NCBI RefSeq assembly: GCF_913778665.1
Contig: NZ_CAJYVQ010000010.1
Coordinates: 62,001 to 126,000 of the forward strand
Reading direction: 5' to 3'
Origin: an uncultured Stenotrophomonas sp.
Lineage (GTDB): Bacteria; Pseudomonadota; Gammaproteobacteria; Xanthomonadales; Xanthomonadaceae
DNA: 64,000 bases
The notes beneath the pieces were generated by a model. The model was not told the DNA's origin. It ran no database searches and saw nothing but the letters and a program-made list of their open reading frames with translations. Each line of letters opens with the position of its first letter. Position 1 is the first letter of the stretch. Below, piece after piece: positions 18,194 to 26,723 of this stretch. A program made the position numbers and the translations under genes.

Positions 18194-19063
18194 TCAGATC
18201 AGAATGTCCGAACGCGGCAGTCGCGCCGGATCGAATGCGTTTCGCGCTGCGGCCAGCAGCGTGTCCAGATCGTGCGTGCTTTCCAGTGCGGCCAGGTCCT
18301 GGCCGAGCAGCTGCCAGAGCTGGCGCAGCACCGGCAGCGGCTGCGTGCTGTCCACAGGCGAGGCGGCCAGCGACTTGGACAGCTTGTGGCCAGGCGCATC
18401 CAGCAGCAGTGGCAGATGCCAATAGCGCGGCACAGGCAGGCCCAGTGCCTGTTGCAGCAGGATCTGCCGCGCAGTGGAGTCAAGCAGGTCGGCGCCACGC
18501 ACCACTTCGGTCACGCCCTGCTCGGCGTCATCGACCACCACCGCCAGCTGATAGGCCCAGCAGCCGTCGGCACGGCGCAGCACGAAGTCGCCGACCTCGG
18601 CATGGACATCTTGGCGCTGCGGGCCGCGCAGGCCATCGTCGAATGTCACGACGCTGCCGGGAGGGACGCGGAAGCGGACGGCCGGGTCCGGTCGCAGCTG
18701 GCGCGCGACACAGCGATGGTGGATGCCGCCATTGGCGGCCAGGTCGCTTCGGCTGCAATGGCAGACAAAGGCGAGGTCGCTGGCCAGCAGCACGTCCAGC
18801 GCCGCCTGGTAGGCCTCGCCACGCGAGCTCTGCCAGAAGATCGGACCATCGTGGATCAGCCCGAACGCGGCCAGTGTCTGCAACTGTGACTGCGCTGCGC
18901 CGGGCACGGTACGCGGGGGGTCGACATCCTCGATGCGCAGCCGCCACAGGCCGTCGTGATGGCGGGCAAGCAGCCAGCTGCCGAACGCGGCGAGCAGGGA
19001 ACCAGGGTGGAGCAGGCCGGTCGGTGAGGGCGCGAAGCGGCCGCAGGGAGTGGGTGAGGTCAT
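18194..19063 (-). CDS. gluQ: Glutamyl-Q tRNA(Asp) synthetase
   Basis: Attaches glutamate to queuosine 34 of tRNA-Asp. It is 289 residues from the ATG at 19063; a TTG at 19102 would add 13 residues. The HIGH-like region is [20 protein letters not shown], and the KMSKS-like motif is GHKLSKS. The zinc-binding Cys cluster ([10 protein letters not shown]...HHRC) is present, and the anticodon-binding domain of GluRS is missing, as expected for GluQ. It depends functionally on queuosine made with QueG, also in this window. It is divergent from htpX. Confidence 0.94.
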   Translation of the reverse strand: MTSPTPCGRFAPSPTGLLHPGSLLAAFGSWLLARHHDGLWRLRIEDVDPPRTVPGAAQSQLQTLAAFGLIHDGPIFWQSSRGEAYQAALDVLLASDLAFVCHCSRSDLAANGGIHHRCVARQLRPDPAVRFRVPPGSVVTFDDGLRGPQRQDVHAEVGDFVLRRADGCWAYQLAVVVDDAEQGVTEVVRGADLLDSTARQILLQQALGLPVPRYWHLPLLLDAPGHKLSKSLAASPVDSTQPLPVLRQLWQLLGQDLAALESTHDLDTLLAAARNAFDPARLPRSDILI

Positions 19064-19090
19064 GCTGGCTGAATCGTCGGTCAGGTTGGC

Positions 19091-19135
19091 GCTTGAATTC
19101 AAGCTGACTGCACCGCAAATTGGTCGATATCGACC
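19091..19135 (+). promoter_or_regulatory. gluQ-htpX intergenic dyads and sigma-32-like -35 element
   Basis: Two 14-bp perfect palindromes occur here, GCTTGAATTCAAGC (19091-19104) and GGTCGATATCGACC (19122-19135). The first contains CTTGAA (19092-19097), the -35 consensus of heat-shock sigma-32, followed 13 bases later by CACCGCAAAT, a weak match to the -10. htpX is a sigma-32 gene in E. coli, so this is a reasonable candidate; the -10 match is poor. Confidence 0.4.
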
Positions 19136-19156
19136 CTTTTAGAGCCGGATTCTCCC

Positions 19157-20023
19157 ATGTTTACCCGCATTGCCCTGTTCCTGGCCACCAACCTTGCGGT
19201 GCTGATTCTCGCCGGCATCGTGATGTCCATCCTGGGCGTGGACTCCCGTTCGATGAGCGGCCTGCTGGTCATGGCCGGCATCTTCGGCTTTGGTGGTTCC
19301 TTCATCTCACTGCTGCTGTCCAAGTGGATGGCCAAGCGTTCCACCGGCGCGGTGGTGATCACCGAGCCGCGCAACCCGACCGAGCGCTGGCTGCTGGCGA
19401 CCGTCGAGCGCCAGGCCAAGGCGGCCGGCATCGGCATGCCGGAGGTGGCAGTGTACGAAGGCCCCGAGATCAACGCCTTCGCTACCGGCGCCAACCGCAA
19501 CAACGCGCTGGTGGCGGTGTCCACCGGCCTGCTGCACAACATGAGCGAAGACGAGGCCGAGGCAGTGCTGGGCCACGAGATCGCCCACGTCGCCAACGGT
19601 GACATGATCACCATGGCGCTGCTGCAGGGTGTGTTGAACACCTTCGTGATCGTGCTGGCGCGCGTGGTCGGCGGTATCATCGACAGCGCGCTGTCGGGCA
19701 ACCGCGAAGGCGGTGGCCGTGGCTTCGCCTACTTCATCATCGTGTTCGTGCTGGAGATGGTGTTCGGGCTGTTCGCGACGATGATCTCGATGTGGTTCTC
19801 GCGTCACCGCGAGTTCCGCGCCGACGCCGGTGGTGCCTCGCTGGCGGGCCGCCAGAAGATGATTGCCGCGCTGGAGCGCCTGCAGCTCAACCACGGCCAG
19901 AGCACGCTGCCGACGCAGATTGCCGCGTTCGGTATTGCCGGCTCGACCGCGAAGAAGCTGTTCATGAGTCACCCGCCGCTGGAAGAGCGCATTGCCGCGC
20001 TGCGGGCGTCGACGGTGGCGTAA
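19157..20023 (+). CDS. htpX: Heat-shock membrane protease HtpX
   Basis: Inner-membrane M48 zinc protease involved in membrane protein quality control. It is 288 residues, the usual length. There are two N-terminal membrane segments (residues ~3-25 and ~35-52), the zinc motif [13 protein letters not shown] at residue ~140, two further membrane segments around residues 155-215, and the third ligand Glu in [17 protein letters not shown]. The C-terminal [14 protein letters not shown] is typical. A terminator follows directly. Confidence 0.96.
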   Translation: MFTRIALFLATNLAVLILAGIVMSILGVDSRSMSGLLVMAGIFGFGGSFISLLLSKWMAKRSTGAVVITEPRNPTERWLLATVERQAKAAGIGMPEVAVYEGPEINAFATGANRNNALVAVSTGLLHNMSEDEAEAVLGHEIAHVANGDMITMALLQGVLNTFVIVLARVVGGIIDSALSGNREGGGRGFAYFIIVFVLEMVFGLFATMISMWFSRHREFRADAGGASLAGRQKMIAALERLQLNHGQSTLPTQIAAFGIAGSTAKKLFMSHPPLEERIAALRASTVA

Positions 20024-20050
20024 GTCTCCGTACTTCTACGGTAGTGCAGG

Positions 20051-20079
20051 AACGCCTGGCCCCGCGCCGGGCGTTTTTG
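20051..20079 (+). terminator. Intrinsic terminator of htpX
   Basis: Nine-bp stem with one G-T pair (20051-20059 with 20067-20075), loop CCCCGCG, followed by a run of T. Confidence 0.85.
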
Positions 20080-20128
20080 TATGTGCGCGCACGCATTGGT
20101 GGCGCCGGGTACGACCCGGCGAGAGTCG

Positions 20129-20348
20129 TTTCCGCGACCGCGGAGGGGTGTCACTTTCTTTGCGCGCAAAGAAAGTAACCAAAGAAACGCTCCGCCGGCC
20201 GCGAGCCGACGTGCTGTGCACGCCGGTGCCCTGCGCTTCTCGGCGAATCAGGGGACGGCGCCGAACTCGCTGCGCTCAAACACCGGCGCCTCTTCGCCCC
20301 TGATTCCCCTGCGATGCTCGGCTCGCTCAAGGCGGACTGGAAGGTCAA
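20129..20348 (-). repeat. Three-hairpin interspersed element, copy A (minus orientation)
   Basis: Read on the minus strand: TTGACCTT, TCCGCCTTGAGCGAGC, a long stem (20306-20297 with 20254-20245), an inner stem GGCGCCG/CGGCGCC (20290-20284 with 20263-20257) closing a 20-base loop GTGTTTGAGCGCAGCGAGTT, then a third hairpin (20227-20218 with 20214-20205), then GTTTCTTTGGTTACTTTC and a perfect 24-bp palindrome (20153-20176). It ends in CCGCGGTCGCGGAAA. It is head to head with copy B. Short open frames inside it differ in every copy and look spurious. Confidence 0.8.
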
Positions 20349-20404
20349 GATCAAGAGCAACAGCATCCACGCGTAGCATGGATCAACCGGGTGCCGCTGT
20401 GGCA

Positions 20405-20634
20405 TTTGACCTTGGGTCCGCCTTGAGCGAGCTGAGCACCGCAGGTCCGGCGAGGGCGAAAAGGTGCGGGTGTCTGAGCGCAGCGAGTTCCCGCACCGTC
20501 CCTCGACGGACCGAGGAGCGCAGGGTGCCGATGCGCAGCATCGGCTCGCGCCCTGGCGGCGTGTTTCTTTGGTTACTTTCTTTGCACGAGCAAAGAAAGC
20601 GACACCCCTCCGCGGTCGCGGAAATGAATCTCCG
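20405..20634 (+). repeat. Three-hairpin interspersed element, copy B (plus orientation)
   Basis: Same order as copy A but different arm sequences. The outer stem is 20444-20456 with 20500-20512 (12 of 13 paired), and the inner stem GGTGCGGG/CCCGCACC (20463-20470 with 20490-20497) closes a loop TGTCTGAGCGCAGCGAGTT. The third hairpin GCCGATGC/GCATCGGC is 20527-20534 with 20538-20545. The terminal 62 bases (20563-20634) are ~95% identical to the inverted end of copy A. Stem sequences have changed on both sides while loops stayed, a covariation pattern. Confidence 0.8.
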
Positions 20635-20649
20635 GCCGCACAAACGAAA

Positions 20650-20671
20650 ACGGCACCCTCGCAGGTGCCGT
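20650..20671 (-). terminator. Intrinsic terminator of suhB
   Basis: Perfect 8-bp stem (20650-20657 with 20664-20671) with a 6-base loop. On the minus strand it is followed by TTTCGTTT. It starts 27 bases after the suhB stop. Confidence 0.8.
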
Positions 20672-20697
20672 CTCCATCAACCGCTTTACACGGAATC

Positions 20698-21525
20698 TCA
20701 GAACTTGGCGTCGAACTCGGCGGCGTAACCGGTGTTGACCAGCACCTTCTGCAGCGACTCGGCGACCTTCAGGTTGCCGGCCACGATCTGGTGGGTCTCC
20801 GGGCCGCGGTTGTCCATGCGGCCCAGGGTCGCGCCCTTGAAGTCGCAGACCTTGCCGCCCGCCTCGCGGACCAGCAGCAGGCCGGCCGCGATGTCCCAGG
20901 CCTTCACGCCAGCCTCGAAGTAGGCGTCGGCGCGGCCGCACGCCACGTAGGCCAGGTCCAGCGCGGCCGAACCGGTGCGGCGGATGTCCTCACCGTGCAC
21001 CAGCAGGGCGTCGACCGCCTTCAGCTGGGCGCTGGCACGGCTGCGCTCGCGCGGGGCGAAACCGGTGTGGATCATGGTGCCTTCGAGGTCCTTGCGCTCG
21101 GCCACGCGGATGCGACGGTCGTTGAGCACGGCACCGGCGCCACGGCTGGCGGTGAACAGTTCGTTGCGCAGCGGATCGAAGATGACCGCGTCGGTCGGCT
21201 CGCCGTTCTCGACCAGGGCGATCGACACGCAGTAGTGCGGCACGCCGCGCAGGTAGTTGCTGGTGCCGTCCAGCGGGTCGATGACCCACATATGGCGGCG
21301 CTCGCCCTGCACGCCACCTTCCTCACCGAACACACCGTACTCGGGGTAGGCCCGCTTGAGTTCCTTGACGATGACCTTTTCCGCGTCCGCATCGACTTCG
21401 CTGGCGTAGTCCATCCGGCCCTTCTGCACGACGTTCAGTGCCTCGAGCTTGTTGATGTTGCGCAACAGGACGTTGCCGGCGAGGCGGGCGGCCTTGACCA
21501 TGACGGTTACGGCGGGTTTCTGCAT
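20698..21525 (-). CDS. suhB: Inositol-1-monophosphatase (SuhB)
   Basis: Mg-dependent sugar-alcohol phosphatase; in E. coli SuhB also assists rRNA transcription antitermination. It is 275 residues from the ATG at 21525. The metal-binding motifs are [18 protein letters not shown] and [16 protein letters not shown], in the right order and spacing. It is divergent from trmJ with a 120-base gap, the same arrangement as in many gamma-proteobacteria (suhB/trmJ). Confidence 0.95.
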   Translation of the reverse strand: MQKPAVTVMVKAARLAGNVLLRNINKLEALNVVQKGRMDYASEVDADAEKVIVKELKRAYPEYGVFGEEGGVQGERRHMWVIDPLDGTSNYLRGVPHYCVSIALVENGEPTDAVIFDPLRNELFTASRGAGAVLNDRRIRVAERKDLEGTMIHTGFAPRERSRASAQLKAVDALLVHGEDIRRTGSAALDLAYVACGRADAYFEAGVKAWDIAAGLLLVREAGGKVCDFKGATLGRMDNRGPETHQIVAGNLKVAESLQKVLVNTGYAAEFDAKF

Positions 21526-21645
21526 GGCGTGGGCTCCCGGAAAGGCAGAAGAGATGGGCTGGCGGGGGAAAAGAGCGGGTCCGGCGCGTTGACCGGCCGC
21601 ACAGTTTACCATTGGTCATCGTCCAGCTCGACCTTTTCCCTGTTC

Positions 21646-22416
21646 ATGTCCCAGTTTCCTGCCGCCACCCGCCTCCGATTCGTCCTGGTCGGTACCCAGC
21701 ACCCCGGCAACATGGGGGCCGCCGCCCGCGCCCTGAAGACCATGGGCCTGGCCCGCCTGGTGCTGGTCGCCCCCGAGAAACCGCTGGACGAGGAGGCCTT
21801 CCGCCGCTCGGCCGGTGCCGAAGACGTGCTGGGCGACGCCCCCGTGGTGGCGACCCTGGCCGAGGCCGTGGCCGACTGCCGCCTGGTGTTGGGCTGCACC
21901 GCCCGTGCCCGTCGCGTCCAGCTGGAGGAGTATCTGCCGGCCGATGCCGCCGCCCGTGCGGTGGCCAAGGCGGGTGAAGGCGCCGAAGTGGCCCTGGTGT
22001 TCGGCCGCGAGCGCACCGGCTTGACCAACGAAGAGCTGCAGCTCTGCCATGCGGCCGTGCACATCCCGTCCGATCCGGCGTTCAGTTCGCTCAACCTGGC
22101 CGCAGCCGTACAGGTGCTGGCCTATGAAACGCGGATGCAGCTGCTGGGTGCGCAGCCGGCAGCCGACGCCGAGCCGGGCTTCCGCGAGCAGGCGGCCAGC
22201 CACGAGCAGATGGAAAGCTTCTTCGCCCAGCTGGGCGACACCCTTGACGAGATCGATTTCCACAAGGGGCGCGCGCCGGAGTCGGCAATGCGCAAGCTGC
22301 GTCGCCTGTTCCTGCGCAGCGAGCCGAGCGAGCAGGAAGTGCGCCTGCTGCGTGGCATCCTCGCCGACACCCAGCGCATGGCACGGTTGGCCCAGGCGGG
22401 CGGCAAGGACAGCTGA
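21646..22416 (+). CDS. trmJ: tRNA (cytidine/uridine-2'-O-)-methyltransferase TrmJ
   Basis: SPOUT-class enzyme that makes 2'-O-methyl at position 32 of tRNAs. It is 256 residues from the ATG at 21646; a long open frame upstream runs through the suhB antisense strand and is not used. The conserved SPOUT blocks are LVGTQHPGNMGAAARALKTMG, ALVFGRERTGLTNEEL and IPSDPAFSSLNLAAAVQV, the last being part of the knot that binds SAM. The C-terminal extension (FHKGRAPESAMRKLRRLFLR) is characteristic of TrmJ. Confidence 0.95.
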   Translation: MSQFPAATRLRFVLVGTQHPGNMGAAARALKTMGLARLVLVAPEKPLDEEAFRRSAGAEDVLGDAPVVATLAEAVADCRLVLGCTARARRVQLEEYLPADAAARAVAKAGEGAEVALVFGRERTGLTNEELQLCHAAVHIPSDPAFSSLNLAAAVQVLAYETRMQLLGAQPAADAEPGFREQAASHEQMESFFAQLGDTLDEIDFHKGRAPESAMRKLRRLFLRSEPSEQEVRLLRGILADTQRMARLAQAGGKDS

Positions 22417-22463
22417 CGACGTTCTCATTTTTTCGGGTAGTCTGTCTGGATACCCAGGGGGGA

Positions 22464-23396
22464 ATGACATCTGTGTCGGGTCTGCGAAAGGCAATGCAGG
22501 GGGGACTGCTGAGCCTGGCCATGGTCCTGTTGGCCGGGACGGTGCGTGCAGCACCGGATCCGGTGCTGGTGCTGGGCCGGATCAGTGATGACCCCCAAGC
22601 CCATTACGAACAACTGCAGCCGTTGCTGGACTACGTGGTGGCGCGCATGCACGACGTCGGAATCCATGAGGGGAAGATCCTGATGGCACGCGATCCGCAG
22701 CAGATGGCCAGCTATCTGCGGCGGGGGCGGGTCGACTGGGTCACAGAAACATCCGGTACCGCGGTGGCGTTGGGCCAGCGCAGCGGCGCGCGGCCGCTGT
22801 TGCTGACCGAGCGCAACGGCGTGCGGGAATACCAGACGGTGTTCTTCGTGCGCCGAGACAGCCCGATCCAGCGCCTGCAGGACCTGCGCGGCCATCGCCT
22901 GGCCCTGCAGAACACTGCCTCCACCAGCGCCTACCTGGTGCCGGTGATGACCCTGCTGGATCACGGCCTTTCGCCGCAGATTCTGGCGGGGGTGTCGGAC
23001 CTGCCGGGACCGGACAGTGTCGGTTACGTGTTCGCGCGCAGCGAGTTGAACATCGCGACGTATGTGCACAAGGGGATGGCGGATGCGGGGGCGGTGAGCA
23101 GCGTGGACTGGAACGACGAGCGGCGGGTGCCGGCTGCGTTCCGGCGGGACTTCCGCGAGCTGCTGCGCACCGAACCGTATCCGCGTGCGGTGGAGATGGT
23201 CCGAGCCGACCTCGATCCGCGGGTGCGCGATCGCCTGCAGGAGGTCCTGCTGCAGGCGGCCAGTGACCCGCAGGCGCAGGGGGCGTTGCATCGGTTTTTT
23301 GGCACTTCCGGTTTCCACCGTGTCGATGCGCATGCGCAGCAGCGGTTGGATGAATTGAAACAAGGATTGACGCGCGTGCGGATGGAAGTGGAATGA
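22464..23396 (+). CDS. PhnD-like periplasmic phosphate/phosphonate-binding protein
   Basis: 310 residues with a signal peptide (LLSLAMVLLAGTVRAAPDP, cleavage near residue 29). The fold is the PhnD/PtxB class of periplasmic binding proteins: LGRISDDPQAHYEQLQPLLDYV, RRGRVDWVTETSGTAVAL, LRGHRLALQNTASTSAYLVP are the expected blocks. No ABC permease or ATPase gene is nearby. Its stop overlaps the start of the GGDEF-EAL gene by 4 bases (ATGA), so it more likely supplies a ligand signal to that membrane enzyme than serves transport. This is inference from the gene pair. Confidence 0.88.
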   Translation: MTSVSGLRKAMQGGLLSLAMVLLAGTVRAAPDPVLVLGRISDDPQAHYEQLQPLLDYVVARMHDVGIHEGKILMARDPQQMASYLRRGRVDWVTETSGTAVALGQRSGARPLLLTERNGVREYQTVFFVRRDSPIQRLQDLRGHRLALQNTASTSAYLVPVMTLLDHGLSPQILAGVSDLPGPDSVGYVFARSELNIATYVHKGMADAGAVSSVDWNDERRVPAAFRRDFRELLRTEPYPRAVEMVRADLDPRVRDRLQEVLLQAASDPQAQGALHRFFGTSGFHRVDAHAQQRLDELKQGLTRVRMEVE

Positions 23397-25519
23397 AGTG
23401 GCTCGGCTCGGGGATGCAGGCCCGGTTCCTGTTGGCGATGGGCGGAACCATGCTGGTGGTGGTGGCGATCCTGGCGGTGCTGCTGGGGCGGCAGGCGGCG
23501 ATGCAGAGCGAGGTGCGCAGCCTCAGCGGGGGTGTCATCCACGAACTGTTTGATCGCAGCGTGCGCAGCCGTGGCGAGGCGATGGCGCGCGAGCTGTCCG
23601 ATGCGCTGGCCAACCCGCTGTACTACCGCGACCTGGACCAGGTGGGTGTACTGGTGCGCAGCACCGCGCGGCAGCCGGTGGTGCGCTATGTGCTGGTGTT
23701 CGATGAGCGCGGGCGGCTGGTGCATGACGGCTCGGTCGAAGTGGCCGGCTTCGGCCAGCCGATGACCGATCCACTGGCTCCCAAAGCGGCGGCGGCGCAG
23801 GCACTGCTGGTGCAGGAATCGCCGAAGGTGCTCGACAACACGATGCCGATCATGGTCGGCAACCAGCGCATCGGCGGTGTCCGTGTCGGCATGGCGCTGG
23901 ACGAGGTGCTGCAACGCGAACAGGCCGCCAATGCGACCCTCGGCGAGCGCCTGCAGCAGGTCGGCAGCCGCCATCTTGGGTGGCTGCTGCTGATGCTGGG
24001 CCTGCTGGTGGTGATCGGGGTGGTGGTGATCCTGTATGTGCAGCGCACCCTGGTCACGCCAATCCGCGACCTGGCCGTGGCGGCGCGCCGCATCGAGGCC
24101 GGCGATTACAAGACGCCACTGGCCGAGAACACGCGCGATGACGAGGTCGGCGAACTGGTGCGCGGTTTCGCCCGCATGCGCGATGCGATCGCCCGCCATG
24201 ACCGCGAAGTGCGGCGCATGGCCTACACCGATGCGCTGACCGGGCTGACCAACCGCCTGGCGTTCCGCGAGACGCTGGACCATCGGCTGATGGCCGCGCG
24301 CGCCTCCAATCATCGACTTGGACTGTTGTTTGCCGATATCGACGACTTCAAGCGGGTCAACGACACGCTCGGCCACGAGGCGGGTGACGAGGCACTGCTG
24401 CAGTTCGCGCAGCGCATCGGCCGCGCGGTCACTGAGGCGGGTGGCGATGAGGCGCTGCTGGCGCGCTTCGGCGGCGACGAATTCGTGATCCTGGTCGGCG
24501 ATGGTGATGTGGCCGCCAACGCGAGGCTGCTGGCCGAAGTGCTGGTACGCGAGCTGGGCAAGCCGCTGGTGGTGCAGGGCAGGGAATTGTTCCTTGGCAC
24601 CTCGATCGGCGTGACCCTGTTTCCCGATGATGCCGCCGATGCGACCACGTTGCTGAAGAACGGCGACATCGCCATGTACCAGGCGAAGATGGCCGGCAAG
24701 AACTGCTACCGCTATTACAGCCGGGCGATGGACCATGCGGTCGAGCGCCGCGTGCACATGGAGCAGGAACTGCGTGGGGCCTGGGAGCGCGGTGAACTGC
24801 GCCTGGCCTATCAGCCGATCTTCCGCATGCGTGATCGCCGCATGGTCGGCGTCGAGGTGCTGTTGCGCTGGCAGCATCCGACCCTGGGCACGATTCCGCC
24901 GTCAGTGTTCATCGAGGTGGCCGAGCAGAGCGGCCTGATCGAGATCATCGGCCCGAAGGTACTTCGCGCAGCCTGCATGGAGGCCGCGCAGTGGCCGCGC
25001 GGGACGGCCGGCGATGACCTGTTCGTGTCGGTCAACGTGTCGCCGCGGCAGTTGCGTGGCGGTGAGTTGCCGGCGCTGGTCGCGCAGTGCCTGCACGAAT
25101 CCGGGTTGCCGGCCTCGCGCCTGCACCTGGAGCTGACCGAGACCGCGGTGATCGGCGATGAAATGGTTGCCGCGCAGCTGCTGGACAAGCTGCACCGCAC
25201 CGGCGTGAAGGTGTGGCTGGATGATTTCGGCACCGGCTTCTCCGGCCTCAGCCACCTGCGCCAGGTGCCGGTGGACGGGGTCAAGATCGACAAGAGTTTC
25301 GTCGCCGATATGCAGCGCGACCCGGACGACCTGGCGCTGACCACGGCAATCATCGCCATGGCGCACGCGCTGGGCATCACCGTGGTGGCGGAAGGCATCG
25401 AGCAGCAGGCGCAGTTCGAACTGCTGGCGCAGCGCGGCTGCGACCTGGGCCAGGGCTATTGGCTGAGCCATCCGGTCACCGCCACCGAAGTGGTGCGGAT
25501 GATCGAATCGGGGCTCTGA
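23393..25519 (+). CDS. Membrane GGDEF-EAL cyclic-di-GMP enzyme with HAMP and periplasmic sensor domain
   Basis: 708 residues. Membrane segments at ~8-30 and ~196-218 enclose a periplasmic domain of ~165 residues. A HAMP linker (TPIRDLAVAARRIEAGDY...) runs to ~265, then GGDEF (residues ~280-440) with intact ARFGGDEFVIL, then EAL (~455-705). The EAL motif reads EVLLRW (EVL form), and the loop-6 DDFGTGFSGLSHL and the conserved Glu/Asp positions are present, so both cyclase and phosphodiesterase activity are possible. There is no clear RxxD I-site before GGDEF. It is translationally coupled to the PhnD-like protein. It may feed the c-di-GMP pool that controls Clp and pga. Confidence 0.92.
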   Translation: MKWLGSGMQARFLLAMGGTMLVVVAILAVLLGRQAAMQSEVRSLSGGVIHELFDRSVRSRGEAMARELSDALANPLYYRDLDQVGVLVRSTARQPVVRYVLVFDERGRLVHDGSVEVAGFGQPMTDPLAPKAAAAQALLVQESPKVLDNTMPIMVGNQRIGGVRVGMALDEVLQREQAANATLGERLQQVGSRHLGWLLLMLGLLVVIGVVVILYVQRTLVTPIRDLAVAARRIEAGDYKTPLAENTRDDEVGELVRGFARMRDAIARHDREVRRMAYTDALTGLTNRLAFRETLDHRLMAARASNHRLGLLFADIDDFKRVNDTLGHEAGDEALLQFAQRIGRAVTEAGGDEALLARFGGDEFVILVGDGDVAANARLLAEVLVRELGKPLVVQGRELFLGTSIGVTLFPDDAADATTLLKNGDIAMYQAKMAGKNCYRYYSRAMDHAVERRVHMEQELRGAWERGELRLAYQPIFRMRDRRMVGVEVLLRWQHPTLGTIPPSVFIEVAEQSGLIEIIGPKVLRAACMEAAQWPRGTAGDDLFVSVNVSPRQLRGGELPALVAQCLHESGLPASRLHLELTETAVIGDEMVAAQLLDKLHRTGVKVWLDDFGTGFSGLSHLRQVPVDGVKIDKSFVADMQRDPDDLALTTAIIAMAHALGITVVAEGIEQQAQFELLAQRGCDLGQGYWLSHPVTATEVVRMIESGL

Positions 25520-25531
25520 CCTACTGCCGTT

Positions 25532-25582
25532 GTGTCGGGGCCAGGTCCCTTTTCCTGCGGAAAAGGGACCTGGCCCCGACAC
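25532..25582. terminator. Perfect 24-bp hairpin between convergent genes
   Basis: Arms 25532-25555 and 25559-25582 are exact complements with a TGC loop. It lies 13 bases after the GGDEF-EAL stop and 5 bases after the epmB stop. It acts best as a shared terminator; there is no strong T run, so it could also be an interspersed repeat of the genus. Confidence 0.65.
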
Positions 25583-25586
25583 CGGG

Positions 25587-26603
25587 TTACACCGGGCGCT
25601 TGCTCGGGTCGCCCGGCAGCTCGCGCACCAGCTTCGGGATCAGATAGCCGGACAGGCGCGCGGTCAGGCCGGCAATCAATGCCTTGGCCCGGGCGTCATC
25701 CACCTCGAAGTGGGCCACACCCTCGACCCGGTCCAGCTGGTGCAGGTAGTAGGGCAGCACGCCGGCGGCGAAGCTGCGCTCGCTCAGGTCCTGCAGGGCC
25801 TGCACGCTGTCGTTGACCCCGCGCAGCAGCACCGCTTGGTTCAGCAGCTGGGCGCCGGTGCCACGCAGCCGCGCCATCGCGGCGTCCACGCTGGCCTCGA
25901 ATTCGTTGGCGTGGTTGGCGTGGACCACGATCGCCAGCGGCCACGGCAGGCTGCCCAGCCAAGAGACCAGTTCATCGTCCACGCGCTCCGGCAGCACGAT
26001 CGGCAGCCGGGTATGGAGGCGCAGGCGGCGGATATGCGGGATCGCGCGCAGGGCGTCGGTCAGCTCGACCAGCTTGTGCGTTGCCAGCGACAGCGGGTCA
26101 CCGCCGGACAGGATCACCTCGTCGATGTCCGGGTCGGCCGCGATGGCGGCTACGGCTTCCTGCCAGCCGCCCTTGGCGGCATTTTCCGCGCCATAGTCGA
26201 AGTGGCGGCGGAAGCAGTAGCGGCAATTGATCGCACAGCTGCCCGTTGCCACCAGCAGCGCCCGGCCACGGTACTTCTGGATGACGCCGGTGGCCTTCCT
26301 GGCGGCGCCGTCGCCCACCGCGTCGAAGCTGAATCCGGGCGCCGGGCGCATCTCCGCATCGATCGGCAGCACTTGGCGCAGCAGCGGGTCGGCGGGATCG
26401 CCCTTGCGCATGCGGGACACGAAGCCTTCAGGCACGCGCAGCGCGAACTGGGCCATGGCCGCTTCCGAGACCCCAAGCGCGGCCGGATCCAGTTGCAGCC
26501 GGGCCAGCAGCGCGTGCGGGTCGCGCAGCGCCTGGCGCCAGAGCTGCTGCCAGCGCGCGGGCGCGGCTGTCGACTGGGGCCGGGGGAAGGCGGAAAGCTG
26601 CAT
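25587..26603 (-). CDS. epmB: EF-P beta-lysylation protein EpmB (lysine 2,3-aminomutase type)
   Basis: Radical-SAM enzyme that makes (R)-beta-lysine for EF-P Lys34 modification. It is 338 residues from the ATG at 26603 (MQLSAFPRPQ); upstream ATGs at 26627 and 26651 are possible but give no better ribosome site. The cluster motif is CAINCRYCFRRHFDY, followed by EVILSGGDPLSL and the conserved HANHANE and LLNQAVLLRGVND blocks. It is divergent from efp, its substrate, as in E. coli. epmA and epmC are not in the window. Confidence 0.93.
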   Translation of the reverse strand: MQLSAFPRPQSTAAPARWQQLWRQALRDPHALLARLQLDPAALGVSEAAMAQFALRVPEGFVSRMRKGDPADPLLRQVLPIDAEMRPAPGFSFDAVGDGAARKATGVIQKYRGRALLVATGSCAINCRYCFRRHFDYGAENAAKGGWQEAVAAIAADPDIDEVILSGGDPLSLATHKLVELTDALRAIPHIRRLRLHTRLPIVLPERVDDELVSWLGSLPWPLAIVVHANHANEFEASVDAAMARLRGTGAQLLNQAVLLRGVNDSVQALQDLSERSFAAGVLPYYLHQLDRVEGVAHFEVDDARAKALIAGLTARLSGYLIPKLVRELPGDPSKRPV

Positions 26604-26645
26604 GGAGAGGGGGCCTGCGGTTATCATGGGGGCAGAAAAACAGTC

Positions 26646-26703
26646 GCCCACCGGCCTTCGGTGGGCTTTCCATTCTAACGGCTCGCCGCACCCGCGGCGT
26701 TTT
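26646..26703 (+). promoter_or_regulatory. Two hairpins in the efp leader
   Basis: The first is an 8-bp stem (26646-26653 with 26659-26666) followed by TTTCC. The second is a 6-bp stem (26684-26689 with 26694-26699) followed by TTTT. They lie between the epmB start and the efp ribosome site AGGAG (26711-26715). They could be an attenuator for efp or simply the shared intergenic structure; no regulator is known to me here. Confidence 0.4.
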
Positions 26704-26723
26704 CGCCACTCAGGAGTTTACGC

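Noticed and set aside
20081..20728. Open frames inside the three-hairpin repeats (peptides with SLVTFFARAKK-like ends)
   Set aside because: Frames shift between copies while the RNA-like stems are preserved; coding is unlikely.
20464..21640. Long N-terminal extension of the trmJ frame through the structured repeat and suhB antisense
   Set aside because: The extension has low-complexity shadow sequence, and the TrmJ N-terminus is clear at 21646.
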